Shown here piece by piece: positions 16,104-24,249 of a DNA stretch of 36,917 nucleotides. The notes beneath the pieces are model-generated. The model ran no database searches and was not told the DNA's origin. It saw nothing but the letters and a program-made list of their open reading frames with translations. A program made the position numbers and the translations under genes. The DNA is from Candidatus Geocrenenecus huangii. GTDB lineage: Archaea; Thermoproteota; Nitrososphaeria_A; Caldarchaeales; Wolframiiraptoraceae. Position 1 is the stretch's first letter, and each line of letters starts with the position of its first letter. The stretch covers positions 1 through 36,917 of the forward strand of contig JALNKM010000011.1 of NCBI GenBank assembly GCA_023268155.1, read 5' to 3'.

Positions 16104-16859
16104 CTACATTAGGTCGCCGCATTCACATAATGCTTCATGTACTATGGTATAGAGGTCGCTCATCCCTTCTCCCGTCTTCGCAGAGGTCTTCACAATTCTA
16201 ATACTCTTAGAGAATTCTTTTAGAAGCTGAATGTATCTTGATGCAAGGTCTCCAATGAGTCCAGATTCTTCTCTAGCTATCTCCTGCCCTAGCGTCAATA
16301 CATCTTCGAGGAATTTTTCTACTTTATAGATTTCGGGCATATCGGACTTATTGATTACAGATACTGTAGGCACTTTTAATCGTAATCTTGTTATCAATGG
16401 GAGTGTTAGAGAGATCGCTAACCCACTTGAGCTTGAAGCTATGGCAGGATCCATTATGTAGACTGAGACTGTTGGAGAATACCTCGAAACATCTTCTATT
16501 AATCTCGGACCCATAGACCTGAATAGGAAGAGCTCCAATTGACCAGGCGTATCTATCAAGATGAAATCACTGCTTAGCGAGTTTATCTCATTGCAAATTA
16601 CGCCTAAGTTTTCCTCAATTATCTCAGCCGCTCTAATCATGCCTCCATTCGGCCCCAACCCTTCCTCCATTAATTTCTCAACCGTTACTATCTCTCTTAC
16701 ATCGTATGAGGGTTTGTAGGGCGTGGTATAGACGCCGGGGTCCATATTAATGTACGAGATGCTTGCATCTAGTTCTTCCTTCAACCATTCTCCGAAAGCG
16801 TATGTTAGACTTGTTTTTCCGCATCCCGCTGTTCCGAGGAATACTATCTTGAACATCAT
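16104..16859 (-). CDS. GPN-loop GTPase (XAB1/Gpn1-like)
   Basis: A 251-residue GTPase of the GPN family; eukaryotic members help assemble RNA polymerase II. The P-loop GTAGCGKT is at 9-16, the signature GPN occurs in EEGLGPNGG, SDFILIDTPGQLELF is the Walker B/G3 region, and SVINKSDM is the G4 motif. The start is ATG at 16859 with GGAG six bases upstream. An earlier in-frame ATG at 16889 overlaps a TATA-like TTACTTAAATG and is rejected. It converges with the radical SAM gene. Confidence 0.92.
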   Translation of the reverse strand: MMFKIVFLGTAGCGKTSLTYAFGEWLKEELDASISYINMDPGVYTTPYKPSYDVREIVTVEKLMEEGLGPNGGMIRAAEIIEENLGVICNEINSLSSDFILIDTPGQLELFLFRSMGPRLIEDVSRYSPTVSVYIMDPAIASSSSGLAISLTLPLITRLRLKVPTVSVINKSDMPEIYKVEKFLEDVLTLGQEIAREESGLIGDLASRYIQLLKEFSKSIRIVKTSAKTGEGMSDLYTIVHEALCECGDLM

Positions 16860-17058
16860 TCTCCAACTCTTTAATTTAGGTTGCAGCATTTAAGTAAATT
16901 CGTTTAATGTTTATTTGGGTGATTTATCTTGGTTTGATATGTGATGGATGTGGCCGTATCTGACCTTTTGGGGATGAGGATAGCGGGCTTGACTGATGTA
17001 TGAAGATTGAGAACATATCAAGTAGGCGATTAATCTTAAAGATATAACGTGGAGATCG

Positions 17059-18324
17059 TTATTCTCTTCTTAATGCTTCCACGGGAGTGTATTTAGCCGC
17101 CCTCCATGCTGGGATCAATCCTGCAAGTATTCCCACTATGAAAGCTAAGCCTATGGCTGTAAGTAGTAGCTCGGGGGTTATTCTAGGCGTATATGCTATG
17201 TTTAATGCTGAGAAACCCATCTGACCTCTAATATTGGATATTCCTCCTTGAGCTTCCTGCTCTGGTGATGATGGTTGTGCAAGTATGTATGCTCCAGCTG
17301 CTCCCACTACTGCACCTATTATCCCCCCTATTAAACCTATTAATGCCGCTTCCATCAAGAACGATAATAGGACGTCTCTTGTCTTGAACCCTAACGCTTT
17401 AAGTAAGCCTATCTCTCTTATCCTCTCTGTTACCGCTGTAAACATCGTCGCCATTATCGCTAGGAACGCGACAATCAAAGACATAGAGGCCATAGATGCT
17501 AAAAAGATGGTAAGAGTCCCCGAGATTGTTTGAACCGTCTGGAGGACAGCTTTAGTTGAGATGACTATTACTTCTCCGCCATATCTTTCGCTTAACCTGG
17601 TTTCAATGTAATCTATCAACGATGAGTCCTCAGCTATAACGAATATTCCTGTATAGCTTCTTCCTCCAATAAGCTTCTTCCCAGCTTCTCTTGATACAAA
17701 TATTAATAGATCCGGGTTGTAGAAGAATGATTGCCCATAGTAATCTAATATACCTTGAACAACCACTGAGTGAGATTTCGATTCACCTGCAGGATTATGC
17801 CTTATGATTGTTATAGCATCTCCGACATATATTCTGGGTAGGTCTTTGCTATCCGGTACAGCTACTTTCGACCCTATCAGTGCAACGTTATCCCCACCTA
17901 GAGGCATTAATCCTTCTTTCAGCTTAGCTCCAGGAAATATCTTATCGATATCTCTAAAATCTAATGCAAGGACTGAGTATGTCTCCGCAGGGTTAAGCTC
18001 AACCGTCATCCCCTTTGCTTTTGCTTGCCCCGTACTCATAGCATAGAAAGGTATAGCGTACTTCACACCTTGAATCCTAGAGATGTCTTCAACCATTTTA
18101 TCGGTTATATCTATGTTGCTTCTGGCACTTCTCCATACAAAGATCTTCTCTGCTCCGAGATTCCTCAAGCTATCGATTATGGATTCGCTTATACCTTCCG
18201 TAGAGGCTATTACGGCGACATAGGCCGCGGGGCCAACTACCATTCCGAGTATTGTAAGTACGGTTCTAAGTTTTCTATCTTTTAAAGCTGAGAAGGCTAA
18301 CAGGACAACGTCAAGTAATCTCAA
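17059..18324 (-). CDS. ABC transporter permease, MacB/FtsX type
   Basis: A 421-residue permease. It has an N-terminal membrane segment (LRTVLTILGMVVGPAAYVAVIAS), a large extracytoplasmic MacB-like core (about 45-270), then an FtsX domain with three membrane helices. The TAVTERIREIGLLKALGFKTRDVL loop and the C-terminal GLIPAWRAAKYTPVEALR are diagnostic. It starts at TTG 18324, overlapping the secreted protein gene by 14 bp. With the ATPase two genes upstream it forms a MacB/LolCDE-type system, which usually couples ATP hydrolysis to extracellular mechanical work or efflux rather than import. Confidence 0.92.
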   Translation of the reverse strand: MRLLDVVLLAFSALKDRKLRTVLTILGMVVGPAAYVAVIASTEGISESIIDSLRNLGAEKIFVWRSARSNIDITDKMVEDISRIQGVKYAIPFYAMSTGQAKAKGMTVELNPAETYSVLALDFRDIDKIFPGAKLKEGLMPLGGDNVALIGSKVAVPDSKDLPRIYVGDAITIIRHNPAGESKSHSVVVQGILDYYGQSFFYNPDLLIFVSREAGKKLIGGRSYTGIFVIAEDSSLIDYIETRLSERYGGEVIVISTKAVLQTVQTISGTLTIFLASMASMSLIVAFLAIMATMFTAVTERIREIGLLKALGFKTRDVLLSFLMEAALIGLIGGIIGAVVGAAGAYILAQPSSPEQEAQGGISNIRGQMGFSALNIAYTPRITPELLLTAIGLAFIVGILAGLIPAWRAAKYTPVEALRRE

Positions 18325-20326
18325 CCTTCTTCTTCCTCCTTCTTAGGGCCACGTAGGTTATGACTCCTAAGGCGACCATTGCGAGCACCACTAGCAATAC
18401 TTGCTGGTTAGCTAGAGCAAATGATTGCTCGCTGGGTTTTGGCGATGATGTGCTTTCTGGAGGCTTCTCCCCAACATTGATATCAAGGTACCCGGAAGCT
18501 TCGATCTTGTCGCCGTAGGAATTTTCCGCTTCGACGACTACTTTCACGTTGTAGGTCCCAGGCTTGGCATTATCTGATACTCGGAGTGATAAGGTGAAGG
18601 AAGATGTAGAGTATGGGGATACGTCGCCTATATAGTATGTTGAGTATTGAGTCGGTGTTAATGGTTCTTCGAGAATAAGCTTAACGTTTGTTAGCCTTGC
18701 TGTTGTCGTCCCACTGTTCAAAACTTCTCCTAAAATATCTACTAACCCTCCAGGATACGTCTTTGATACACCTAGTTGAAGTTGCCTAAAAGATAGTTTA
18801 ATCAATCCCTTAACTATGAGAGGCAGTGATAAGCTATCTGTCCTCGGCTGACCATATGGATCCCTATATGAGATCGTTATGCTACCTTCATATACTGTCT
18901 CATCAGCTTTGGGTGATACAAGTAGCTCTAGAGGAATTCTTACTTCTTCGCCAGGCTTCATCTCATGGATGTAAGCATTCTGTTCTCCAGCAATGATTAC
19001 CGCCGGTAAGCCTTTCAGAGAGATGAGAGTCTTTACTTCAGTTACTGGACCATCATAAAGATTCTTCAAGACTATATTTATCTTCGAAGACCTGGAAGTT
19101 ATTAGAGGTTCACCTTCAACAAACGATGTTAATCCTACTTCTGGTGTACGACGTACGTACACACCTATACCTCTTACCTCGGATTTCTGAACCCCAGAAG
19201 AATCTAGATAATTTATTGTAAGAGTTAATGCGTAGGAGCCTTCAGGCAAGGTCGGTGGAGCGAATATCAATGGTTTAAAAGTCACTGATTGACCCGGGGT
19301 GAGGATGTTTACCTCCTTTGTGATCTCTGATAAGATTATCAATCCCCCTTCTGCGGTGACTCGAGACTTTACAGAATATATAGGTGCGCTACCCTTGTTC
19401 TTGATAACTATCTCGGCGTTTTCTAGAGAGCCTGCAGAGATAAGCATTCCCTGTAAGTTTACGTCGAGGTCTCCAGATCCACTCACTTTTACTGGTACCT
19501 GGATCTCCTGGCTTACTTCTTTAAGCCATCGGTTATAATATCTTAGAGAAAGGCTTAGCGTATGTACTCCAATTAAAGCATCTTCAGCAATGTTTAGACC
19601 GAATTTTAGCGAGAAGACTTGACCTCCTAGCACTTGTCCGGTATAGAATGATTCAGCTATCCTTCCACCAGTTAGATTTGTAAAGGATCTTGATAGGTAT
19701 AGTATTCCTTTAATGTTCGAGGCGGAATAATATCTTGGGAGGTATAATGTTAATGTGAGGAATTTAGCATAATCCCCTGGTCCAGCATATGTTGGTAAAC
19801 CATCTTGTGTGACCCAGTTTGAATCAATTACTTTTATCTCGGGGTAATCCCAAACTTTTAGCTTTATGCTGGCCCTAGTTGAAAGCTCTGGATAATCGGG
19901 ATCCTCGCAATCCATGTAAGTGAAGTACACGTTCACATCGTAGTATCCAGGCTTAGCTTCTGGAATCACAGATACATCGAATTCTATGCTTCTTACTTCT
20001 CCTACACGTATGTATCCTTCATGGTAGCCCAGGATTGTTGTTCTCCCATCTTTATCTCTAAATGGATATGGGATGTTTTTATCCTTCTCAAATATCGTTG
20101 CTTTTAGACCGCATATTGTTGTATCATCGTTATTCTTTATGATTAGCGTGAGCTTAGCGTTATCGTCGCCAGGTATCACCGCCCATTCCTCTCCTGCCCT
20201 CCCCCAATAGTAGTCGAGGATCTCTATTCCTTTACTAGCTCTCACCGTATCGAGGGCTGGGGATTGCATAACTATCATAGAAGCGATGAGCAGTATCATT
20301 AAGAGATGCCTACTCTTCAACTTCAT
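18311..20326 (-). CDS. Secreted, membrane-anchored CARDB/S-layer-like domain protein
   Basis: A 671-residue surface protein related to COG1361. It has an N-terminal signal peptide (hydrophobic 7-24), then several repeated Ig-like/CARDB-type beta domains (blocks such as LKVWDYPEIKVIDSNW and TYNVKVVVEAENSYGD). A Pro/Ser linker follows, then one C-terminal membrane helix (about 640-660) and a basic tail RRRKKK. The ATG at 20326 overlaps the ATPase stop as ATGA, and GAGGTGAT upstream is an almost perfect Shine-Dalgarno. Its place between ATPase and permease genes suggests an extracellular partner of the transporter. It may take the place of a MacA-like adaptor, but that is inference. Confidence 0.85.
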   Translation of the reverse strand: MKLKSRHLLMILLIASMIVMQSPALDTVRASKGIEILDYYWGRAGEEWAVIPGDDNAKLTLIIKNNDDTTICGLKATIFEKDKNIPYPFRDKDGRTTILGYHEGYIRVGEVRSIEFDVSVIPEAKPGYYDVNVYFTYMDCEDPDYPELSTRASIKLKVWDYPEIKVIDSNWVTQDGLPTYAGPGDYAKFLTLTLYLPRYYSASNIKGILYLSRSFTNLTGGRIAESFYTGQVLGGQVFSLKFGLNIAEDALIGVHTLSLSLRYYNRWLKEVSQEIQVPVKVSGSGDLDVNLQGMLISAGSLENAEIVIKNKGSAPIYSVKSRVTAEGGLIILSEITKEVNILTPGQSVTFKPLIFAPPTLPEGSYALTLTINYLDSSGVQKSEVRGIGVYVRRTPEVGLTSFVEGEPLITSRSSKINIVLKNLYDGPVTEVKTLISLKGLPAVIIAGEQNAYIHEMKPGEEVRIPLELLVSPKADETVYEGSITISYRDPYGQPRTDSLSLPLIVKGLIKLSFRQLQLGVSKTYPGGLVDILGEVLNSGTTTARLTNVKLILEEPLTPTQYSTYYIGDVSPYSTSSFTLSLRVSDNAKPGTYNVKVVVEAENSYGDKIEASGYLDINVGEKPPESTSSPKPSEQSFALANQQVLLVVLAMVALGVITYVALRRRKKKVEIT

Positions 20327-21018
20327 GTGTTTATCACCTCTTTTTCTATTAACCCGTCCCTCAAATAGATTATTCTTCTAGCATAGCTGGCCATCTCCAT
20401 ATTATGTGTAACCATGACTATGGTTCTACCCTTAGAGTTTAAGTCGCGGAATAACTCTGCAATGATCTTCGAATTCGCAGAGTCAAGGTTTCCAGTAGGC
20501 TCATCCGCAAGAATTATCTTCGGGTCGCTTACTAACGCTCTAGCAATAGCTACACGTTGCTGCTCTCCCCCACTCAATTGTGTAGGTTTCTTGAACGCTT
20601 TATCTTTTAGCCCAACTTCTTCAAGAGCCTTCAATGCCTTTATCCTCCTCTCCTGCGGCGACACACCTCTAACAATTAATGGAAGCTCTACATTCCTCAA
20701 TACAGGTATTCTAGCTAGAAGATTGTAAGTTTGGAATATGAATCCTATCTTCTTGTTTCGAAGTTCTGCTAAACCATCATCGGACAGCCTGGTAATGTCT
20801 ATTCCATCTATTAAGACCCTGCCGCTTGTCGGCCTATCAAGTGCACCGATCATATTAAGTAGCGTTGATTTCCCACTACCCGAAGGCCCCACTATCGCTA
20901 AGAATTCTCCGTTCATTACTTTTAGATTTACCCCTCTCAGTGCAGATGTAGGTATACCGTTTGCGTAATAGGTCTTCTTTAAATCTATCAATTCTATTAC
21001 AGGCATCTCACCACTCAT
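20323..21018 (-). CDS. ABC transporter ATP-binding protein, LolD/MacB type
   Basis: A 231-residue nucleotide-binding subunit. Walker A is GPSGSGKS at 44-51, the Q-loop is in FIFQTYNLL, the signature LSGGEQQRV starts at 148, Walker B is ILADEP with D172-E173, and the H-loop is VTHN with H205. The sequence [20 protein letters not shown] is typical of the LolD/MacB/FtsE group. The ATG at 21018 overlaps the tetR stop as ATGA, with GGTGATG upstream; the stop overlaps the next gene. Confidence 0.94.
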   Translation of the reverse strand: MSGEMPVIELIDLKKTYYANGIPTSALRGVNLKVMNGEFLAIVGPSGSGKSTLLNMIGALDRPTSGRVLIDGIDITRLSDDGLAELRNKKIGFIFQTYNLLARIPVLRNVELPLIVRGVSPQERRIKALKALEEVGLKDKAFKKPTQLSGGEQQRVAIARALVSDPKIILADEPTGNLDSANSKIIAELFRDLNSKGRTIVMVTHNMEMASYARRIIYLRDGLIEKEVINT

Positions 21019-21584
21019 GAGAACATCACCTGTACGGCTTCTTCTTTTAATTCATCTGCAAACTTTTTCTCTAAAGGCCTCGGATAAAAGAATGTATAAT
21101 GTATTAGCCCATTCAGCGTTATCATGAAGAGCGTCGCTCTAATCTCACTTCTAGCTATGCCCGCATGCCTGAGTATACTCGCAATCTTATTTCTAATTTT
21201 CTCATATGATTCTTTAATAAAATCGTATCTATTGTTTTCTGCGAGGGCTCTACAAATCTCCGAGACGAATTCTAAGGAGCTCGGCTTATCCGTATTCATC
21301 TGAGCGTACTGTATCGTAAGGTCAACTAGCTGCCGAATCTTCTCTTTATCTTCGTCAGATGATGATAGAATCTGGTCCACTTTCTGCTCAATTGTTGCTA
21401 GGATATTCTTCATTACTGCTTCTGCCAGATCAATCTTTGAATTAAAGTAATGAAAGATAGCACCTTTAGAAACTCCTGCCCTCAACGCTATATCTTCTAT
21501 CGATGATTTAGAGTAAGATTGTTCAGAGAATAATTCTATCGCTGCCTTTATTATAGCTTCCCTAGTGGTGGATGAACGTATCAT
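21015..21584 (-). CDS. TetR/AcrR family transcriptional regulator
   Basis: A 189-residue one-component regulator starting at ATG 21584. The helix-turn-helix is within residues 8-53, with SIEDIALRAGVSKGAIFHYF as the recognition part; the C-terminal helical domain would bind a ligand. The frame stays open to 21626, but that extension covers the operator and TATA box, so the internal ATG is preferred. It heads a four-gene operon of overlapping genes (regulator, ATPase, secreted protein, permease). The palindrome just upstream implies it represses its own operon until an inducer binds. Confidence 0.93.
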   Translation of the reverse strand: MIRSSTTREAIIKAAIELFSEQSYSKSSIEDIALRAGVSKGAIFHYFNSKIDLAEAVMKNILATIEQKVDQILSSSDEDKEKIRQLVDLTIQYAQMNTDKPSSLEFVSEICRALAENNRYDFIKESYEKIRNKIASILRHAGIARSEIRATLFMITLNGLIHYTFFYPRPLEKKFADELKEEAVQVMFS

Positions 21585-21591
21585 ACCATAT

Positions 21592-21605
21592 ACCGACTGG
21601 TCGGT
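21592..21605. promoter_or_regulatory. TetR-type operator palindrome
   Basis: ACCGACTGGTCGGT is two perfect 6-bp arms (ACCGAC/GTCGGT) around a 2-bp centre. It lies 7 bp before the tetR ATG and 5 bp downstream of its TATA box. A regulator bound here would block access to the transcription start. The sequence class is common for bacterial TetR-family operators. I saw no second copy in the window. Confidence 0.7.
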
Positions 21606-21610
21606 CCACC

Positions 21611-21618
21611 TTATATAT
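21611..21618 (-). promoter_or_regulatory. TATA box of the tetR-ABC operon
   Basis: ATATATAA on the minus strand, about 30 bp before the tetR ATG at 21584; the operator lies between box and start codon. Confidence 0.6.
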
Positions 21619-21733
21619 CTTGACAAACCAACACAAAACGAAGATAAGAAGGTAAAAATAAAGAATTAATACTACCTTTGAAGAAGGAAACCTTATTCTA
21701 AAATGAGGAGATAATGTTGTAAGGGTTTGACAC

Positions 21734-22315
21734 TTGAGTGTAGAGTTAGAGCACTTACGGAAGATGGTTGAAGAATGTAGAAAATGTCCATTATGGAGGA
21801 ATAGAAATAAGCCTGTATTCGGTGAAGGCCCACCTGATGCAAAGATAATGCTGATAGGCCTAGGACCAGGATATAATGAAGACCGTGAGGGGAGACCATT
21901 CGTAGGAGCTGCTGGAAAATTCCTCAACAAGCTACTCGAGTCGTCGGGCTTGAAAAGAGAAGAAGTATACATAACGAACGTCGTTAAATGTTATCTTCCA
22001 GAGAATAGGGCTACGGATGAAGAAGTTAAAGCCTGTACACCCTACCTAGACAAACAGATAGAGCTAATAGATCCAGAATACATTATTGGGCTGGGAAACA
22101 CCGCCGCCGAATACCTTTCAAAAAAGTATGGATTCGATTTCACATCCATGGAGAGAATACATGGAGTTACATTTAAGATCTCGACAATATCTAAGGAAGT
22201 TAAGATAACGGTGATGTATCATCCAGCAGCAGGGCTGAGAAATCCACCTCTTAGAAAGATCATTGAAGAAGATTGGGGAAAGCTCCGTGGATTACTAGGT
22301 AGTAGAATTATTTAG
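21734..22315 (+). CDS. Family 4 uracil-DNA glycosylase (Fe-S)
   Basis: Removes uracil from DNA after cytosine deamination. The 193-residue protein carries the four cluster cysteines of family 4: C15, C18, C86 and C101. Motif 1 reads GLGPGYNED at 42-50 instead of the usual GEAPG/GEGPG; GRPFVGAAG follows, and the late HPAAGLR is at 163-169. The start is TTG at 21734 with AAGGG about 10 bases upstream. It is divergent from the tetR operon. Confidence 0.93.
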   Translation: MSVELEHLRKMVEECRKCPLWRNRNKPVFGEGPPDAKIMLIGLGPGYNEDREGRPFVGAAGKFLNKLLESSGLKREEVYITNVVKCYLPENRATDEEVKACTPYLDKQIELIDPEYIIGLGNTAAEYLSKKYGFDFTSMERIHGVTFKISTISKEVKITVMYHPAAGLRNPPLRKIIEEDWGKLRGLLGSRII

Positions 22316-22801
22316 AGTAAAAAGGTATGCTCCTGGCATATGTTGTCTGCGATCTTTCACTCTCTAGTTTTCTTCTTACCTCTTAAGTCTCGAGAAAAAT
22401 TACAAGCAACCCATGAATATCTTAACTCCAAAATTGTATTCTTCCATTAACATGTTTTACAAGTAAGTTATATTCTCTACTGTGAAGCATTGCACATTTG
22501 ACCTCGAGCTCTTTCTACTCTCATTAGAACTATATCGAGACTAGCTTGGTTATTAATTTGTTTCTCTCACGACCTAACCTCAGCCTATACTTCCATAATT
22601 CTTCTTATTAATAGTCCTCCATACCCTCCGCCAACAGATGCATAGAGGTTTAAATTACTATATAATGATAAAGAAATTATTTTTCTCTAGATCTGACGAT
22701 ATTCTTTCTCTATCTTCCCTGCTCACGTTAAAACTATAATTTTGAGATTTATAGAGTTCACGAATAGACGTAAAAGCGTGTTGGTATTCAAAGCGTTTCG
22801 G
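22316..22801. other. Intergenic region with no supported gene
   Basis: About 490 bp of AT-rich DNA between the uracil-DNA glycosylase stop and the 3' end of RNase P RNA. I see no credible ORF, tRNA, repeat array or C/D box RNA. The part next to 22800 may contain the RNase P RNA terminator; T-rich tracts occur on the minus strand. Confidence 0.5.
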
Positions 22802-23104
22802 GGGCGTGCGGCGGTAGCCCTCCTTCTGTATTTAGGCGGGATTCGTCTTGTCGGTTCTTCAGGGTTCTCTCCGAAGGCAGGATCATAGAGCCCTGACCTT
22901 TCCCCACGTGGGACGCCCGTTTCAGCCACTCTCCATCTACTCGATCAGCAGCTTACCACCTGCATCATCTTCATTGTAGGTGGAGGGGTCTCGTTTCTGA
23001 TGCGTTGCCCGGGGTCTCCCCCGACGCCTCACGGCGCCACGTGCCTTCATCTGGGGGAGGAACTTCCTCGGGAGTTCCCCCGTGACCCGCCCCGCCGCTC
23101 GCCC
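22802..23104 (-). ncRNA. rnpB: RNase P RNA
   Basis: A GC-rich island in AT-rich DNA that folds as the catalytic RNA of RNase P, which matures tRNA 5' ends. On the minus strand the ends pair as P1: GGGCGAGCGGCGG (23104-23092) with CCGCCGCACGCCC (22814-22802), 11 pairs around an AG/CA mismatch. The CR-I element GAGGAAGUUCC is at 23069-23059. The CR-V element ACAGAAGGAGGGCU is at 22829-22816. They form P4 with one unpaired U, as in all RNase P RNAs. CR-II/III-like GCAACG, CAGAAACGAGACC and GGCUGAAACGGGCG lie in order between them. The ends are those of P1 and may be off by a few bases. Confidence 0.93.
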
Positions 23105-23253
23105 AATCTATATCCCTACACACCATGATTAAAATTTTAATGTACTTATTCATGTTATCATTCTTACCTAGTAGGTTGTGAAGTCATTCTTCGAGATTAC
23201 CTTAAATTTAACAGTTGATTCTTGAGCGTAGAAATTGTAAATCTGGCTGGTTT

Positions 23254-24159
23254 CTATCGAGCGAATATTTTCCTGTAGGGTTCTACTACGTCTTTAACGA
23301 AGTCGTTGATCCCTTCTATTGTTTTGCTATGTGTTAACATTTCCTTCAATACGTAGAATGGCACGGTAACGATATCTACGCCTATCTCCGCCATCTCTCT
23401 TACTTGCCTAGCATTCCTAATACTTGAAGCAATAACTTGGGATTTGAAACCATAATTCCTAAAAATGGTTACTATAGATTTTACGAGCTCGACGCCACTA
23501 GATATCCCGTTGTCATTTAGTTTGGATACGGCATCTTTTACTTCATTGTCTAAGTATACTTCTTTAGGCGAGCTGATGTTTTTCGAGGAAAGCGTCTTCT
23601 CGATCATTAAGGATTCAACGTTCTTCATTAAATTGAAGTTGTAGTACTCTGATTTCTGATAATCTCTGCCTCTCCTCATCCCAATCTTATCTCTAATATA
23701 GTCGTCTATCCTTCCCGCGAACGGGCTCACATACATTGCTCCCGCCTTAGCTGCAAGGATTGCTTGTTCTGGAGACATTACGAGCGTAGCGTTTACAGGT
23801 ATACTCTCGCCTGCAAGTTTCCTGATAGTTTTCAGGCCATCATATAAGTTATTTACACCATCTAGACTCGAGCAGACAGGTATCTTGATAACTACATTTC
23901 CATGCTTCCTAAACCTACTATGTAGTAGCCTAGCTTCTTCAACCATCTTCTCGAACTCCACACTAATAACCTCTAAACTAACAGGTCCCGGAGTCAATTC
24001 AAGTATCTTCTCAATATATTCTTCCATGTTTACTGAGCCGCTTCTTTTCTCAACAGCCTGTTTAATAAGAGACGGGTTTGTGGTAACTCCGTCGATAACC
24101 CCTGCAGAGACAGCAAAACTAATCTCATCGATATCAGCCGTATCGAGGAAGATCTTCAT
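23254..24159 (-). CDS. tal: Transaldolase, FSA/TalC-like with a large insertion
   Basis: A (beta/alpha)8 aldolase of the non-oxidative pentose phosphate pathway that moves dihydroxyacetone units between sugar phosphates. It starts MKIFLDTADIDEI with GVTTNPSLI, and the Schiff-base Lys is K92 in VVIKIPV. SPFAGRIDDY and SSIRNARQVREMAEIGVDIVTVPF are the conserved later strands. At 301 residues it is about 85 longer than typical TalC/FSA; the extra is mainly residues 155-222. The ATG at 24159 is preferred over the open frame to 24183, because a TATA-like TCTTAAATT lies about 28 bp before it. The transketolase gene is 90 bp upstream on the same strand. Confidence 0.9.
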   Translation of the reverse strand: MKIFLDTADIDEISFAVSAGVIDGVTTNPSLIKQAVEKRSGSVNMEEYIEKILELTPGPVSLEVISVEFEKMVEEARLLHSRFRKHGNVVIKIPVCSSLDGVNNLYDGLKTIRKLAGESIPVNATLVMSPEQAILAAKAGAMYVSPFAGRIDDYIRDKIGMRRGRDYQKSEYYNFNLMKNVESLMIEKTLSSKNISSPKEVYLDNEVKDAVSKLNDNGISSGVELVKSIVTIFRNYGFKSQVIASSIRNARQVREMAEIGVDIVTVPFYVLKEMLTHSKTIEGINDFVKDVVEPYRKIFAR

Positions 24160-24181
24160 GCAATATAACGGTATTAACTCC

Positions 24182-24190
24182 AATTTAAGA
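24182..24190 (-). promoter_or_regulatory. TATA box of the transaldolase gene
   Basis: TCTTAAATT on the minus strand, about 28 bp before the ATG at 24159. It implies a leaderless mRNA separate from the transketolase transcript. Confidence 0.5.
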
Positions 24191-24249
24191 ATATCTTTAT
24201 GGATAGCGTGTTATCCGCCTATCAATCAAACTTTTGCTTAACCTTTCAG

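Noticed and set aside
22723-22929. Open frame of 68 codons on the minus strand
   Set aside because: It lies inside and beyond the 3' half of RNase P RNA; its Arg/Pro-rich composition comes from the GC-rich RNA gene.
22971-23153. Open frame of 60 codons on the minus strand
   Set aside because: It overlaps the 5' half of RNase P RNA, and its Gly/Pro/Glu-rich content reflects RNA stems.
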